Of a stretch of 64,000 bases of DNA, positions 11,595 through 25,041 are shown piece after piece. The DNA is from Acheta domesticus (taxonomy: Eukaryota > Arthropoda > Insecta > Orthoptera > Gryllidae). The notes under the pieces were generated by a model. That model was not told where the DNA came from. It ran no database searches and worked only from the letters and a program-made list of their open reading frames with translations. The stretch covers positions 77,054,698 to 77,118,697 of the forward strand of contig JAHLJT010003656.1 in assembly GCA_031308135.1 (NCBI GenBank), written 5' to 3'. Position 1 is the first letter of the stretch. Each line of letters begins with the position of its first letter. Position numbers and translations under genes: made by a program.

Positions 11595-13560
11595 CTCCTA
11601 CCATACAAAATGAATCTTTTTAACAGTGGTAAGCACATTTCTGAGGCCACGATCCCCGTTCGGAAGGACGTTCGCGAATTAATTGAAAATATTCATTTTA
11701 TAAGGCAGAAGGTGTAACAATGACCCAACGTCATCGGCCACTGTAAAAATCGAAGTGTAGCAATGTCCGTAAAAAAAAACAACTAATCTGCCCGCTTGAA
11801 ACAATACTATATCAGCAAAATTGCAGTAGTGGTTTCGGACACGCAGGCAAAAATTAATCATGCCTAGTTCTGTATTCCTCATGGCCTAGTTTCTCAGAAG
11901 TTTGATTTGTAACGTAGGTTAACGTTTCTTATTCTGAACACATTCTTTACAGAAAATTGTGATGATTTAAAATATTATTTTCAATGCATATTAAAAATGC
12001 TGTGATACGTAACATAGATTGTTAACATTTGAATACGATAAAGAGTTACTTTCCATGACCTGTGAAGAGAAAAAAACAAATCCAAGTATAATTAAATTGT
12101 CTTAGAATTTAAAGTTATTATTTAAGCTGTATGAGGTCAGGTTTGCATTTTGTGAGATCATGTAGTACCTCAAAAGATCTAAGCTTGACTTTTGCGATTA
12201 TTGCAGTGTTTACAATGGGGTATTTGTCTATGATATTTACTGATTGGTGTGATATTATATTAGTGTTAATCTGTAAGTTGGTAGAATCGGATTATATCAT
12301 CTAAACTGCGATCAGTCATTAAAATCATCTTGCAGCGCACAATAACTCACATTGCTTCATAGTTCTAAGAAACCAATTTAAATGCTAAGTTTCGGCCCTA
12401 TTTCAACTAATTTCTGTCCTCGTCGAATAATAACCCCTTCTGCATTTTTCTAGATGCGTCAATAAATTGTAGATAATATTGAGTTATAGTGGTGAAGAAA
12501 TAGAGTAATTTCAAGAGGGAGAAAATTATCACTTTCTTCTCAATTAGATAAATGTTTCTTATGTACTTTTGCTGATATATTCTGTGTAATAGCACTGCGG
12601 TGTGTTATGATTTCTCTTCTGTAACGCCCAGAAAGAAGCACTACCTTTAACCCAAGGTGCAATATGAGTAAAGCAAATACACTAGTGTAGTGTGATCGCC
12701 GGACTTACTTTTTTTAACAAAAGTGTTATCTTCGTAAAGAATTTCGTACTCGGTGAACAATCACAACACATCCTATTTGTTCTCTGAAAAATTACTCTTT
12801 CTATCAGTCACGTTATGCAAAATTTCCTCATTTCCTGCGAGAACTGCCGCATCTAATGGGTTACAAAATGAGAAGATCTAAATACTAATATTTTAAGAAA
12901 ACATAAATATATTGTAAAAATTAAATACACGCTTCGAATAATATGAAAAATTTGGAATTTTGGAGCTACTATGGTGGTAACGTATATCACAATATTAACT
13001 TGGATGGTACAAAATAATTTTCCTAGGAAACTAATAAAACCGAATGGTTCATTTGTAATAATCGAATTCATAGATAACTTGCAATAGATTCTTTGAAATA
13101 TATTTTAATTCAAGAAACTACAAATTTCTTTAACAACTTTTCTGTGTATCGTGCTTCAAAAAAATCCTAATAGGATTAAATTACTCTGCAGAAACCCTCG
13201 AATTCGTTCTCGTATCCCGAAACACATTTTCCATTCTCCTTAATCATTTACATTTCTTTTACTATGTTCAAATAATTTTCCTCTTCACAAAGTAAACATT
13301 TTATTGCAACAAATGATAATACATAGCAAGTTAACCTTTTAAAGTAGGAATTAATTATTAATGCAAATTTGTTTTATTTCGGGTTTTATTATTTCATGTG
13401 GTAGCTTAGATGATGAAATTGTTTTGTTGTTTTTTTAAATTTTTTTCTGACTTCATTCACAAGTTACGACCTGGTACATAAATGTACCTCTAGTCTCTTA
13501 CACTGCCACTTTGAGAAACACAAAATAATATTCCAATATAACACAGACAGTAAATATGGT
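11595..13560. other. AT-rich intergenic DNA, nothing recognised
   Basis: Only short open frames without recognisable domains; no structured repeat was noticed. Confidence 0.5.
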
Positions 13561-13565
13561 ACCCT

Positions 13566-14612
13566 ATTTTTTTCCGCCGCTCCCGCCACCTCATTTGCAC
13601 TCTCGCATTCATATTCTTCTCCCCCGACGACTCCACCGCCCTTGATAAAACCCTCGCCCCGGCTCAATCTCGTTCTCTGACTCCACCTGTGTCTGTGCCT
13701 TCGCCTTCTCCCTCCCTTCCGTCCCGCTCTCGCCGCCATCCCTGCCTCAACCCTCGTATCCATCCCTGCCTCCGCCTTCCGCTCCGTCCCTTCCTGTGCA
13801 CTGCCGCCGTCCCTGCCTCTGCCCGCGCTTCCACCTAAGGTTCCGCCTGCACCTTGAATGCGTCCCTCGCCGCGTCATTGCTTCGTCCGCCGCCTTCGCC
13901 CACGCCCCTGTCCTCACTCTCGCCTCCACCCCCGCCTCCTCGCCATCGACTCCTCCCCGGCACTTCTCCCGCCTCCGCCTCTTCCCTCGTCCTACCTCCG
14001 TCCCTGTATCATCTCCGACCCCCTTTTTCCCCACCTCCGCTCTCGCCTCCACAATATAGTGCTATTTTTATAAGTGCCTCTCAATGCCTGTTTTCATAAT
14101 GGAATATGTCACGGTATTTCTCGTCTTTCATAGTCGTTCCGCTAGATATCGCATGATCGCGACCGTATCAAGCAGTGCTTGCGACCATGCGACATCTTGC
14201 GGCAAGACCCAGAAAGACACGAAATGGCGTATGATATTTCATCGTGGACATTGGGGCTTGAGAAGCAACGTTCTGAACATCGCACTATAATATCCGCTCC
14301 GCACCTGCTTTCCGTCCCCGCCTTCGCCTTTGCCCCTGTCTGCATTCTTGCCTCCGCCATCGACTCCGCCTCTGCCTCCTCTCCTTGCCAGTCCCACCTC
14401 CGTCCCCGCCCGTTCACCATCTCCGCTCCGCCTCCTTCCTCGCCCCGCCTTCGTACCCGCCTCCGTCGTAACATCCGTTCCGCTTCTTCCCTTCGGTCCA
14501 GACCTCGCCTCCCCCTCTCAGTCCGCGCCCTCGACCTCCGCCCTCTCTATCCCCGCTTCCACTCCTCCATCCTCGCTCTCACTTCCACACTCGTTCTATC
14601 ATCACCTACTTC
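13566..14612. repeat. C/T-rich low-complexity block
   Basis: Two stretches (about 13566-14052 and 14290-14612) consist of degenerate CTCCGCC, CGCCTCC and CGTCCC words on the plus strand, with almost no purine runs. They are separated by the MITE at 14057-14287. The Pro/Ser/Arg-rich open frames on both strands follow from the composition and should not be annotated as genes. Confidence 0.8.
14057..14287. mobile_element. TA-type MITE, old copy
   Basis: The interior is clearly similar to the copies at 25452-25683 and 33147-33399 (atggaatatgtcacggtatt, then gatcgcgaccgtatcaagca). The decayed terminal repeats read tagtgctatttt and, complemented, tagtgcgatgtt. TA dinucleotides flank both ends. It splits the C/T-rich block. 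Confidence 0.65.
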
Positions 14613-14789
14613 ATGCAAATTCGGTGGTTTGCAGTTTATCGAAAAGGATAAAAGGTAGTAGAGATGCCAAAATATACAATAATTTGACGACCCAATAAAT
14701 ACACCAAACATTTTCAAAACCCTAATAATTTGTTCTTATATGGTTATTTATTTAATATGGAAGTTATCTTAGCATATATAAACTGTTAA

Positions 14790-14792
<3 letters not shown>

Positions 14793-14839
<47 letters not shown>
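14793..14839. repeat. (AT)n microsatellite
   Basis: About 47 bp of uninterrupted alternating A and T. Confidence 0.95.
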
Positions 14840-14840
<1 letters not shown>

Positions 14841-14935
14841 TGTTACTAATAATTACTGTTTATATATGACACAAAAGCATATTTCTTTCAAATTCGCTAT
14901 CAAGATTTCATATTTTTTATACATGCAACTTCTTG

Positions 14936-14992
14936 ATGCCATCCAAAACAAGTAATACAAAGTCCGAAGAGTCAAATCAACAAACTAAAATG
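14936..14992 (+). CDS. Candidate first coding exon of the Sin3-like gene
   Basis: ATG at 14936 opens 19 codons (MPSKTSNTKSEESNQQTK then M) followed by a weak donor, gtgttt. Splicing to the strong acceptor at 15259 would be in phase 0 and would supply the start that the 15260 exon lacks. Family N-termini are too variable to test this by eye. An upstream start beyond this point is equally possible. Confidence 0.25.
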
Positions 14993-15259
14993 GTGTTTCT
15001 AGATTTCAGGAAAGCAACGTAAAGAAAAGAAACACATTCTCCAAGAACCTATGAAGCAAAATCACTACGTAGTGAGTTTAATACGATGATTAGGAAATGT
15101 ACTGCAAGGCTTTAAAGGGTTAAAAAACAAATAAAATTGCAGGGAAACTTTTATTTTCCTGAAAATTAAACTGCTGGCATCTTATCTAAAAAAATAATGT
15201 ATTTAATATTAAGCACCATGAAAATTTATATCACAATTGATTAGGCAGATTTTTTCCAG

Positions 15260-16204
15260 GCTACTGACTCGGTATGCCGAAGCACACCCAGCGCTCCGCA
15301 CGCCGTGGTTGCGCACTCTCTCAGGGGCAACCCGAGCGACGAATGGAGACGCCGAAAACGGCCGTTGAACGAAGAAGACGCCTTGCTCTTCGTGGATCAG
15401 GTGAAAAGCACGTGCGAGCTGCCAGTGTACAACGAATTTTTGGACGTCATGAAGGAGATCAAGGCACAGCAAACAAGCGTGCGGGAAGTGATTCATCGTG
15501 TGTCAACGCTTTTCAAAGGTCGCGAAGAGCTCATCGCCGGCTTCAACAAGTTTCTTCCGCCCGACTGCCGTATCTCTGCTGCCCAAAACTGCCCATCCAG
15601 AACCGCTGTCTCTGAAGCCAGCACCAACCACAGCAGCGCACCAACCTACCCGGCGCGTTTCGGAGTGGGTGTCAGATCCCAACACGACTTAGTTGAAAAA
15701 TGTTTTCCTCCCCTTTCAAGTGACATTCGACGGAAATTGTCATTTGATCATTTAAACGGTAATCTTAATCGCAGTTACAGTGTCTCGGTGGATTCTATCA
15801 CAAAAACAAACAATGTATATTCCGGATTACGTGTAGATGGATCAACAAGAGCCAATAGCCTATTACCTGTCAAAGTCCAGATCCCAGACGCGCGTAAACC
15901 TCCTTCAGGAAAGAACAAAACAGTTTCTTTCAAGGACGTATCTTTGGCCGAGGTGGCAAAACACGGAAGTTTTTCAGACTTTGCCTTCTTCGACCAAGCG
16001 CGGAAAGCCTTCAAAGACCCAACTGTTTACGAGAACTTCCTACGCTTCCTCGTCCTCTTCAACGAAGAGATCGTAAGCGGCGCGGAGCTGGTGCAACTGG
16101 TGACTCCGTTCCTGGGGCGAGACCCGGAGCTGCTGGCGTGGTTCAAGAGCATCGTGAGCGGCGCGGTAGCGCACGTGCCGCGCCCGCGACGCCCCGCGGT
16201 GGAG
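15260..16204 (+). CDS. Sin3: Sin3-like exon with PAH1 and PAH3
   Basis: The exon follows a clean polypyrimidine tract and AG at 15258-15259. Residues of the visible chain: PAH1 about 38-103 ([12 protein letters not shown] to [11 protein letters not shown]) and PAH3 about 239-302 (FFDQARKAF to LLAWFKSIV). The 135-residue linker between them contains no second PAH and stays open, so PAH2 is missing rather than frameshifted. The exon ends at GAG before gtaggg. Confidence 0.85.
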
Positions 16205-19200
16205 GTAGGGATGCGACATCGATGTCGATGTTTTAAATCAGTGTTGTCAAGGTCGATGCCACGAGCGGGAGTCCGTGGCACGAGTGCCACGACGAAATCG
16301 CCCCTCCATGCGGTTCATTACCCCGCCACCAGAGACAACGCCATCCCTATTGCAAAACGGCGGGGTTACAAATAGTGTCCTCTCCCGACGCTAGTTGCAC
16401 AGAGAAGCTCGTGGTATGCTACGGAGCCACGACGCGTGCCACCAGTGGAAGACCTTGACATCACTGTTTTAAATAGTTCAAGAAACACTAGATGAATCAA
16501 ATATCCAAATAAGAAAAATAATGATTCCAGACTGGTTCTCAGAATCAAATAGATCACCTCATGGATAATTCATTGATCCACGTTTTTGTTAATGTTGTTG
16601 CAGAGATCAAAACAATAGTTTACTGCAACTTGCAACCTGGTGCTTACTTCTGGAATTTCAACATGCGTATGTAATTTAACCTCACAAGTCAGCAGATAAC
16701 CTGCCACTTTCCCACTGATGTCTTTATTTAGCTACTATAATCTAAGTAACATACTGATGTAAATCAGACTAGTAACTGTTTATTGTCTGCTTAATGTATT
16801 ATTTTTAACTTTGTCTTTATCGAAACTAAAGAGGAACTCGCAAATGGGGTCGAAACGTTTTTACAATATACATTTTTTAACCTGACTGGAATCATCGTTT
16901 TTCTTATTTGAATACGATGTTTTAAACATCGATGTATTCAAGTCGATGGATTTTGAACAATGATGTTTTATGCTCGATGTTTTTACGTTCTCGATGTTTC
17001 GTTTCTGGATGAAAAATTCCCATAATCACAATTTTGTATAAGTTTAAATACGAAATAATAACTGATGGCGCTGCTATTTATGTATTCGAACCACACGAAC
17101 GCGGTTTGTACTGCCTTCATTGAGCAGATTGTTTTGGCCGAGATGATCCTGACACCCTGATAACCTTCGTTTTTCCTTGTATTTCGCACATGGGGATGCG
17201 TTTTTAAACGTTTTAAGTTAAATTTTAATTATAAATTAATATACTAGGTCTCTGTCAAATTAAAGTTTATTGCGCACAAATTTAATATTATTATTAATAC
17301 AATTATGATTAGCCTGCATCCCAAAAAAAGCAAAAGCCTGCTGGCCCCTTTGTAAAATCACTCAAATAAATCATAAGAATCATCAAAACAATATAAAGCG
17401 AAACAAACAGTAGCTTTAAGAAACTGTAGTAAAACAAACTTTAAGATAACAAATACTAGAACAAACAAAATTATAGCTAAAAGAAACTATACGAGCAAAA
17501 CAAATAACAGCTATAAGAAACACTAGTTGCACTGGGGATCATCAAGTGCATTAATCATTTTCTGTTCATATCATTCTATTCATTAGTAGCGTAAGAAAAT
17601 ATATGAGCAAAACAAAATATTAGCGATAAGAAACACTAGTTCCATATCAGAGGTTATTAAACCAGCTTTAAAACATCGATGAATTTTGTTCGATTCATTA
17701 TTAATATCAATTATGTTGGTCCATCATTTAAAAGACAGAAAAATTCTTGAAATAACAGTGTTATACAATATTAAATGAAATACATAGTTTCCACATTGTT
17801 TCGGAAATTACTGGTTTCCATCATCAGCTGACAAAATTAATCAACCTGATGATGTAACCAGTAATTTCCGAAACGTTGGGGAAATATGTATTTCATTTAA
17901 TATTGTATAAAACTTTTATTTCAATAATTTTTGTCTTTTAAATGATGGACCAACATAATTGATATAATTGAAAATACGGACAGAAACTAAAAATATTAAT
18001 TACATTATTAATATCGATGTTTTGTTGTGGATGTCGCATCACCAGGTGAAGGAGGAGGTAGGGTTGGGGGCGGGGTCGGCGCGCGTGGGCGTCAGCTACC
18101 GCTCCTTGCCCAAGAGCTACGCGCGGCCCGCCTGCTCGGGCCGCACGCCGCTCTGCGAGCAGGTGCTCAACGACCAGTGGGTGTCCTTCCCGTCGTGGAG
18201 CGAGGCATCCACCTTCGTCACCGCCCCCAAGACGCTCTACGAGGAGTTCACCTTCCGCTGCGAAGACGAGCGCTTCGACCTGGACGTGGTGATCGAGAGG
18301 AACGCCTCCACGATACGCGTGCTGGAGTACGTGCGCCGGAAACTGGCGCGGATGGCGCCCAGGTGAGATGGGTTTTACTTCTCCATTAATAAGTTGGGAA
18401 ATATAATAGCCATAATGGGGGAAATATAACTATCCATATAATATTTGTTATGGCTGATGATTATGCTGTATACACTACAGATTTCAGTGAGGCAACTTAC
18501 TGAAATATTAAATTAAAGTGCTTTCCAATTCAAAAGAAAATAGAACATTAATTTATAATAATAACAAAGAAAACTCTGAGCAAGATTGTTTGTAATCTGA
18601 AAATAATACATTAATTAATTAAAAAATTTTCAACAGTACCTAGGTTTATCCTCTTCACCTTCCAAAAATGTCTTCCTTTTAGGTCCACTTTTATATGTAA
18701 ACTTCACTACGACTCTCCCAAATATTCTAGTCCATTTACTTTCCCGTAATATTGCCCTCAGTCAAATATACCACCTACATCGCATTGAAATTCTTACAGC
18801 CAAATTCTCTACTGAATTACGCCACTTCGACTGAAATGCTCTATTAATCATTTAAGTCTTCACTCCAGAACGTACATTTTCTCTCTGGATCTCGATTCCA
18901 TCCGTCTTCTTCCGACGACTGTCTTCATGACATCACAACATTGCCAAACTGTGATTTTATCCCAGAAGGGCCTTGCTTTGTCTTGGTGCCAAATATGGAT
19001 GAAATATTACATTTAATTTCTACTTGTTACACAGGGAAGTCTCCAAGTTCCAGCTGGACGAATACCTCGGGGGGACGTCGACCACGATACACCAAACGTC
19101 TTTGAAGCAGATCTACGGGGCCAAGGCCAAGGATATCATCGAAGGGTTGAAGAGGAAACCGGCCGTCGCGGTGCCCGTGGTTCTCCGTCGCCTTAAGGCG

Positions 19201-22200
19201 AAGGAGGAAGAATGGAGGAACGCACAGAAGGAGTTCAACCAGCTATGGAGAGAGCAGACTGAAACGTACTACTGGAAGTCACTGCAGTGTCAAGCTGCGA
19301 TTTTTAAGCAGAAAGATCTCAAGTCCCTTCGCTCCAAAGTTCTTTTAAACGAAATCGAGTCGTTGCACGAGGAATGGCGGGAACAGGAAAACGCTAGTGG
19401 CACCGTTTTTCCTCGCCCACATCTCATGCTGTTCTATAAAAACCGGCCGGCATTCGATAACGCTGCCTACCTCTTGTCGCATTACATCAACAGCCACACG
19501 GGATTTCAGGAAGAAGAGAAAAAACGAATGAAAAACTTCGTGAACGGCGTTCTACCGCAAATATTGTTCCACGCCTCGTCACAACACGCGGTGGGCACTG
19601 TTCCGGTCGGTACCGTGAAGTGCGACGCGTCCGGAGGGCTGCCGTTCGCCCAACGCTTCCCGGACGTAGGAGTGGCCGGGGCGGGGGCGGGAACGCGAGC
19701 GTGGCCGCCGGGCGTGGCGTACGTGGGCGACGCCCACTGGTACCTGTTCGTGCGCCTGCACCACACGCTGTGCGAACGCCTGGGGGCGGCCCAGCAGTAC
19801 GCCGCTCGCCTGCAAGCGGACGAGGAGCGCAACGCCCAGGTAAGCACCGCTCACCCTTCCAGGGCTATTCATAATGAAAACAACGTTGATATTTGCGGCG
19901 GCGGTGGTGTAGCGGTTAGCGTAACGGACTGCTATACCCAAGTTGACGGGTTCAAACCCGATCGAAGCCGTGGATTAAAAATCCTTCGTACGCCTTCCGC
20001 GGAGGGGAAGTAAAGCCGGCTGGCCCATGTTAGTAGATTTACTTGCATGTAAAAGATCCTCAAGCCTAAATGACGCCTCTGAGCTAAATTCAAATCGCCT
20101 GTTTCGTCGCCTCAGTAATACCTTCTTTCCGCTAGTCGGTGAAAGGAGCGTAGCGAAATTTGCGTGGTCAGACGGAAGAGCAGGCCTCATGGCCTGAGTC
20201 TCGCCACGTAAAATAAGGCACCAATTCAATTCAATTCAATTACTATTTTGTTCCCAGGAAATTAAAAACAGTTATTTATATCAAAATAACTTAATACTTC
20301 ATTAACACAGACTGATTTGTCCTACTTTGTACAACTGTTTTTGTCTTTTCAAGGGCAAGTATCATAGTTTATAATTCATGTGAGAGGTCAGCCTCAAATT
20401 TGCAAGGTTCTTGAACATAAACACTGAGAGAGTAGGAAATTTATAATACAGGATGAGTTAGAAAATATTGCCCTAGTACTTGAAAAAGACAAAAAATATT
20501 TTTCGAAACGTTGTACAAAGTAGGGCAAAAGGGATGTCTATGATAGCGAATTATTAAATATTTTTGTATAAATAACTATCTTTAATTTCATGGAATGAAA
20601 CTAGTAACATAAATTCTATTGGATAGTTACAACCTACAAATAAAAAAACTTCCGAGCAAAAACATGGGCATACCGTTCACAATAACCGTCAACGTAAGAG
20701 TGAATACACCCACATGTTTTATATCCATACTCTATCGGACTCCACAGGTGTCAGAATAAATGTTACTGTGAGATATTTAGCCTCAGTACATAAAATGCAG
20801 TGTGTTCAATATGTATGTGTTAAGCTTTACTAAGCCGGCACTTAAATCTCACATTCAGCACAACATTGTACTGTATATATACATTCACTCATCATAAAAA
20901 AACTGCACCCCGAAGGACCCCACTGATCCGCTGCAGACTCGGTGAGTATTTTGCACACCATTCGCTAAGCCAATGACTTCGTTTTTTACGGTCGGCCGCG
21001 CATTGGGGGGTAGGTGGTAGGTGCGTGACGTCGCACCCACAGGTCTAGATAAGAGGGCTTCAAACGGCCGCGCCGGCCGTTGCGACATCGGGTAGCGTCG
21101 CTAGTCATCTGCACGTACGCTATGCCTCGGCGACGCTTTCGACAACCGATCCAGTTAGACGCGTTCGAGAGGGGCTGCATCATGGGTGAGCGGGAGGCTG
21201 GTTGGTCCTGTCGCTGTATTGCGCACCACACGGGTCGTACGGACACCACCATCGCTCGCTGTTGGCGCCAATGGATTGAGGAAGGCATTCACACATGAAA
21301 TACAGGATCTGTACGTCCATCATACACCATGAGGAGGGAGGACCGACGGATTGTCCGCCACGCGCGAACAGATCCAACAGCAACGATAGGTGCTATTCAG
21401 CGGGCTGTGAAACCTGCACTGTCACATCCTGTAAGTGCCAGTACCACTGGCAGGCGGTTGCACAACGCAAGGCTCGCAGCACGCCGACCATTACGACGCC
21501 TGCCATTCACACCCCAGCATCGTCGCTACAGACTCGCTGGTGTCGGGAACAATGGACCTGGCTGGGGCCACGCAGACTGGCAGCCGGTCATCTTCAGCGA
21601 CGAGTCCCGCTTCTGCCTTCATGGCAACGATCACTAGGTCCGTGTCTGGAGACGGAGTGGGGAGCGCCACGACGAGTGGTTTGTGGTAATCCCATCACAC
21701 ATCCCGCCAGCCTGGTGTGATGGTGTGGCGCGCGATATCCCATGGTGCCCGTTCACCGTTAAGTGTTCCTCGAAGGTACCATGACACCCGCACGGTTCAA
21801 GAGATCCTGCAAGCGGTGGCTCTGCCGTTCGTGAACGTTCACGCCCATACCCTATTTCAACAGGACAATGCGCGTCCGCATACCATAGCCATCTCCCGAG
21901 CATGCCTTGCAGCCGTGGATACTCTGCCATGGCTAACAGTATTGCCAGACCTGTTCCCGATCGAGAAAGTTTGTGGTGGTATGGAACGTGCGATAAGGAT
22001 CCCACCCCTACCCACCAATCTGCAAGAACTGCGCGCTCAGGTGCAAGCTGCATGGGATGGATTAGCACAGGACTTCATTCCAGACCTGTACAACTCCATG
22101 CCACAACGTCTGAACTCGTGTGTTCACCAAAACGGCGGCCCCACGCCATACTATCATGCACCGTCTGTGGCCGTGTAGCGCAATAAATGTTGGTCCTACA

Positions 22201-25007
22201 AATGTAAAGGTGTGATCATTTTGTATGCGTGGTACCCTCTACCTGCCTGCCAACAATGATCGCAATCCACCATGTCCTTCTGGGTGCAGCTTTTTTATGA
22301 CGATGAGTAATTATTGTGGATGTGGTCTTGAAGTAATTATTGTGGATTTCCTTTTGTTTCTTTGCATCTACACCCGTGGTGACAAATGTTCATAAATGTT
22401 CAGTGTTAATATTGTCTTGTTTGTTTACGAATCTTATCTCTGGAGTTTCCTGTAACGTATGTACTGTCGTGAATTCTGGACGATGTCATATGCCAGCAAG
22501 GGTCGAAGTGAGTAAAGCAATTTGCGCATAGTTTAATCTCACATGGGCTAGTAGAAGCACGTATAAAAGGGCAAAAGGCCAGTTCTTTCTTGCCCCATCG
22601 CGAAATCAATATATGTAATACAATTTGTTTTAAGTATATTGTGCACGTCTTTCTGTTTCTTCCTTTTAATATGACCCACCACTCACACGGATCAGGACAC
22701 CTGTTGTCACTGACGTATGTCTGACCCAAAGGTCCTAGGGTTCGAGTTCCGATTGTGGCGGATTTTTGACACTGGCTACACAGCTAGAGCGAATTCAGCC
22801 GCTACTTGAGCGAATTCTGCAATCGGCTGCTATAACCAATAGTTTTCCGTCATTTGTACGATTAATTCCAGGCGAATGCTGAAGCAGTACCCCAACGCAG
22901 GGATCTCGCGCGATCTTTTCTTCCTCTTCCTTGTCCTATTCTCACCCCTTACTTACACATTTACACTTACATGCACTACACTGCCACACATTTCGTGAGA
23001 CCAGTCTGGAGCTTAGAGCGTGTCGCAGCTCACTGGTATCCCGATGGTGGAGATACGTGGAGAGAGGAAACCCTGAAATCCAACGTGTATGTCAGCGAAG
23101 GATCTCACGTCCTAGCGGGGAGGGATCAACGCCTCCACCTGAAAACATGAACTTTAGATATGAGGCTAATAACCATAGTTGGCGCTCCGGAAACACCAAA
23201 ATCATTCAGGAATGATTAGTGATTCAGGACGCATCAACCGCTAGGGTCATTAGTCCCATAAGTGTAGTGCATGGTATCCCGTAAGTGTGGTGCATGGGGG
23301 ATGACCGTAATCTTCCCCCGCTGGATGGCGAGATCCGGTGCTAATCTACGACGTCGCCTTGCGCGGATTTTCTCCAACCAGGTATCTTCCGCCAGCGGGC
23401 ACCGCCCCAGCCGGGACGAACTCTGAGCTTCCGATTGGTCTCCTGGCATGTGTTACTGTAGTGCATGTAAGTGTAAGTGTGTGTACGTCAGGGAGAGGAT
23501 AGGAGAACGAAGAGGAAGGCAAGATCACGCGCGATCTTTGGCCTGTTTAGTAGGGTATTGCACCGGCATTCGCCTGGGGTTGATTGGAGAAACCACAGAA
23601 AACTACCGATCACAGCCACAGGCCTCTAGAATTCTCCTTGAGACAGCAACTGAATTAGACCTAGGTACGCAGCCAGTGTCGAAAATCGTCGGGACTGGAA
23701 CCCCAGGACCTCCCGGTCAAAGGTACTGCAGTGACATCAACTGATGCCCTGAACCTCTTTTGCCGGTGAAATAACGCACGAAGCCATTGTTAGTTATATT
23801 TAACGTAGCGGGTCTTGGGCCATGAGGACCGCTCTTCCGCCTGACCATACAAATTTCGCTACACTCCTTTCACCATCTTGTGGAGAGAGAAGGTATTATC
23901 TCGGGCGACGAAACAGGCGATTTGAATTGAGCTTCAAGCTTGAGGATCTTTTACGTGCAGTAAATCTACTACATGTGGCAACCGGCATTACTTCCCCTCC
24001 GAAGGAAGACGTACCAAGGATTTGTTTACCCTTAACCTGATACGCTGACCGTTATACCATCGAATCCGCCGTTTATCGTCCTGGAGTGTTGGTCGTGCGC
24101 AGGTGAGGGCGACGGCGGCGGCGGCGCTGGGGCTCCGCGCGCGCGCGCGGGCGGGGCCCGGGGCCGGCGGCCGGTGGAGCGCGCTGCTGGGCGCTGCGCG
24201 GCGTCTGGTGGGCGGGCGCGCGGACGGCGGCGGCGGAGGCGGCGGCGCCACCGCGGCCGCCGCCGCCTTCGAGGACACCGTGCAGCGGCTGCTGGGCGGC
24301 GAGGCGCAGGCGGCGCGCGCGGCGCTGGCGCTGGGCGACGTGGTGCGGCTGGCGGCGCGCCAGTTGCAGCACCTCCTGCAACTCGGGCCCGCCAGCGCCT
24401 CCCCGCCCACGCCATCGCCCGCGCCCGCGTCCGCGACCGCGCGCTTCCGCCTGGTGGTGGCCGCGCCGGGCGCCGCCGCGCTGGACATGCTGTCCGCGCC
24501 ATCTCCGCCGCCGCCCCCGCGCCAGCCCTCGCCCCGCCGCACGATGCGGTGGAGCGCCTACGTGGAGAGCCTCGCCCGAGGCGTGCAGCCCGCCAAAGGC
24601 CACGCCCCCACAGCGGCCCAGCGCGTCTTCCTGCGCCGCAACGTCCGACGCGCACGCACCTTCGCCGTGGCTGAACCCGATGGTACGTAAGAGTGGTATA
24701 TCATGTCAACAAAGACACGCATCAAGAAGCTGTTTTAGATACGTGAATGAGGACTAGAACCTGGAAGTCCAGGTATTTATTTTGCTGGTCAGGTTTACAG
24801 GGCTTGGTCATTAGGAGCAAAAAATGTTAGCACTTAGTTGTTTGCCAACGTTTCGGAAAATGTATTTCCATCCTCAGGGCTATACAAAATGAAAAAGAGA
24901 AAAGAAAATGATAAAGAGCCACAAACAACGTATCAGACACTAATATCAGGATAGAGTTATCGCTATGTAGCGAGAGCTCTATCCTGATATTAGTGTCTGA
25001 CGTTTTC

Positions 25008-25041
<34 letters not shown>

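Larger units (their letters stand above)
16205..18045 (+). other. Sin3-like intron between PAH3 and HID exons, with repeats at both ends
   Basis: A direct repeat GGAGGTAGGG lies at the donor (16201-16210) and again inside the next exon (18054-18063). A 10-bp inverted repeat ATGCGACATC / GATGTCGCAT occupies 16211-16220 and 18030-18039. Splicing between the two GGAG|GTAGGG copies would be in frame and seamless; use of the CACCAG acceptor at 18045 adds four codons. The intron body contains an hAT MITE and a palindromic MITE. Confidence 0.5.

Noticed and set aside
13747..14698. Several 80-159 codon Pro/Ser/Arg-rich frames
   Set aside because: Caused by the C/T-rich low-complexity sequence; frames exist on both strands without conserved motifs.
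17785..17880. Hammerhead-ribozyme-like core (ctgatgatggaaa ... tttccgaaac) in the palindromic MITE
   Set aside because: Only the CTGATGA and GAAAC boxes and a short stem II fit; no stem I or III and no cleavage triplet could be paired. Similar words near 6440 and 24850 also lack them.
24032..24655. Long Arg/Ala-rich frames on the minus strand opposite Sin3-like exons
   Set aside because: Shadows of very GC-rich exons; the plus frame matches the Sin3 C-terminal domain and splices in phase.
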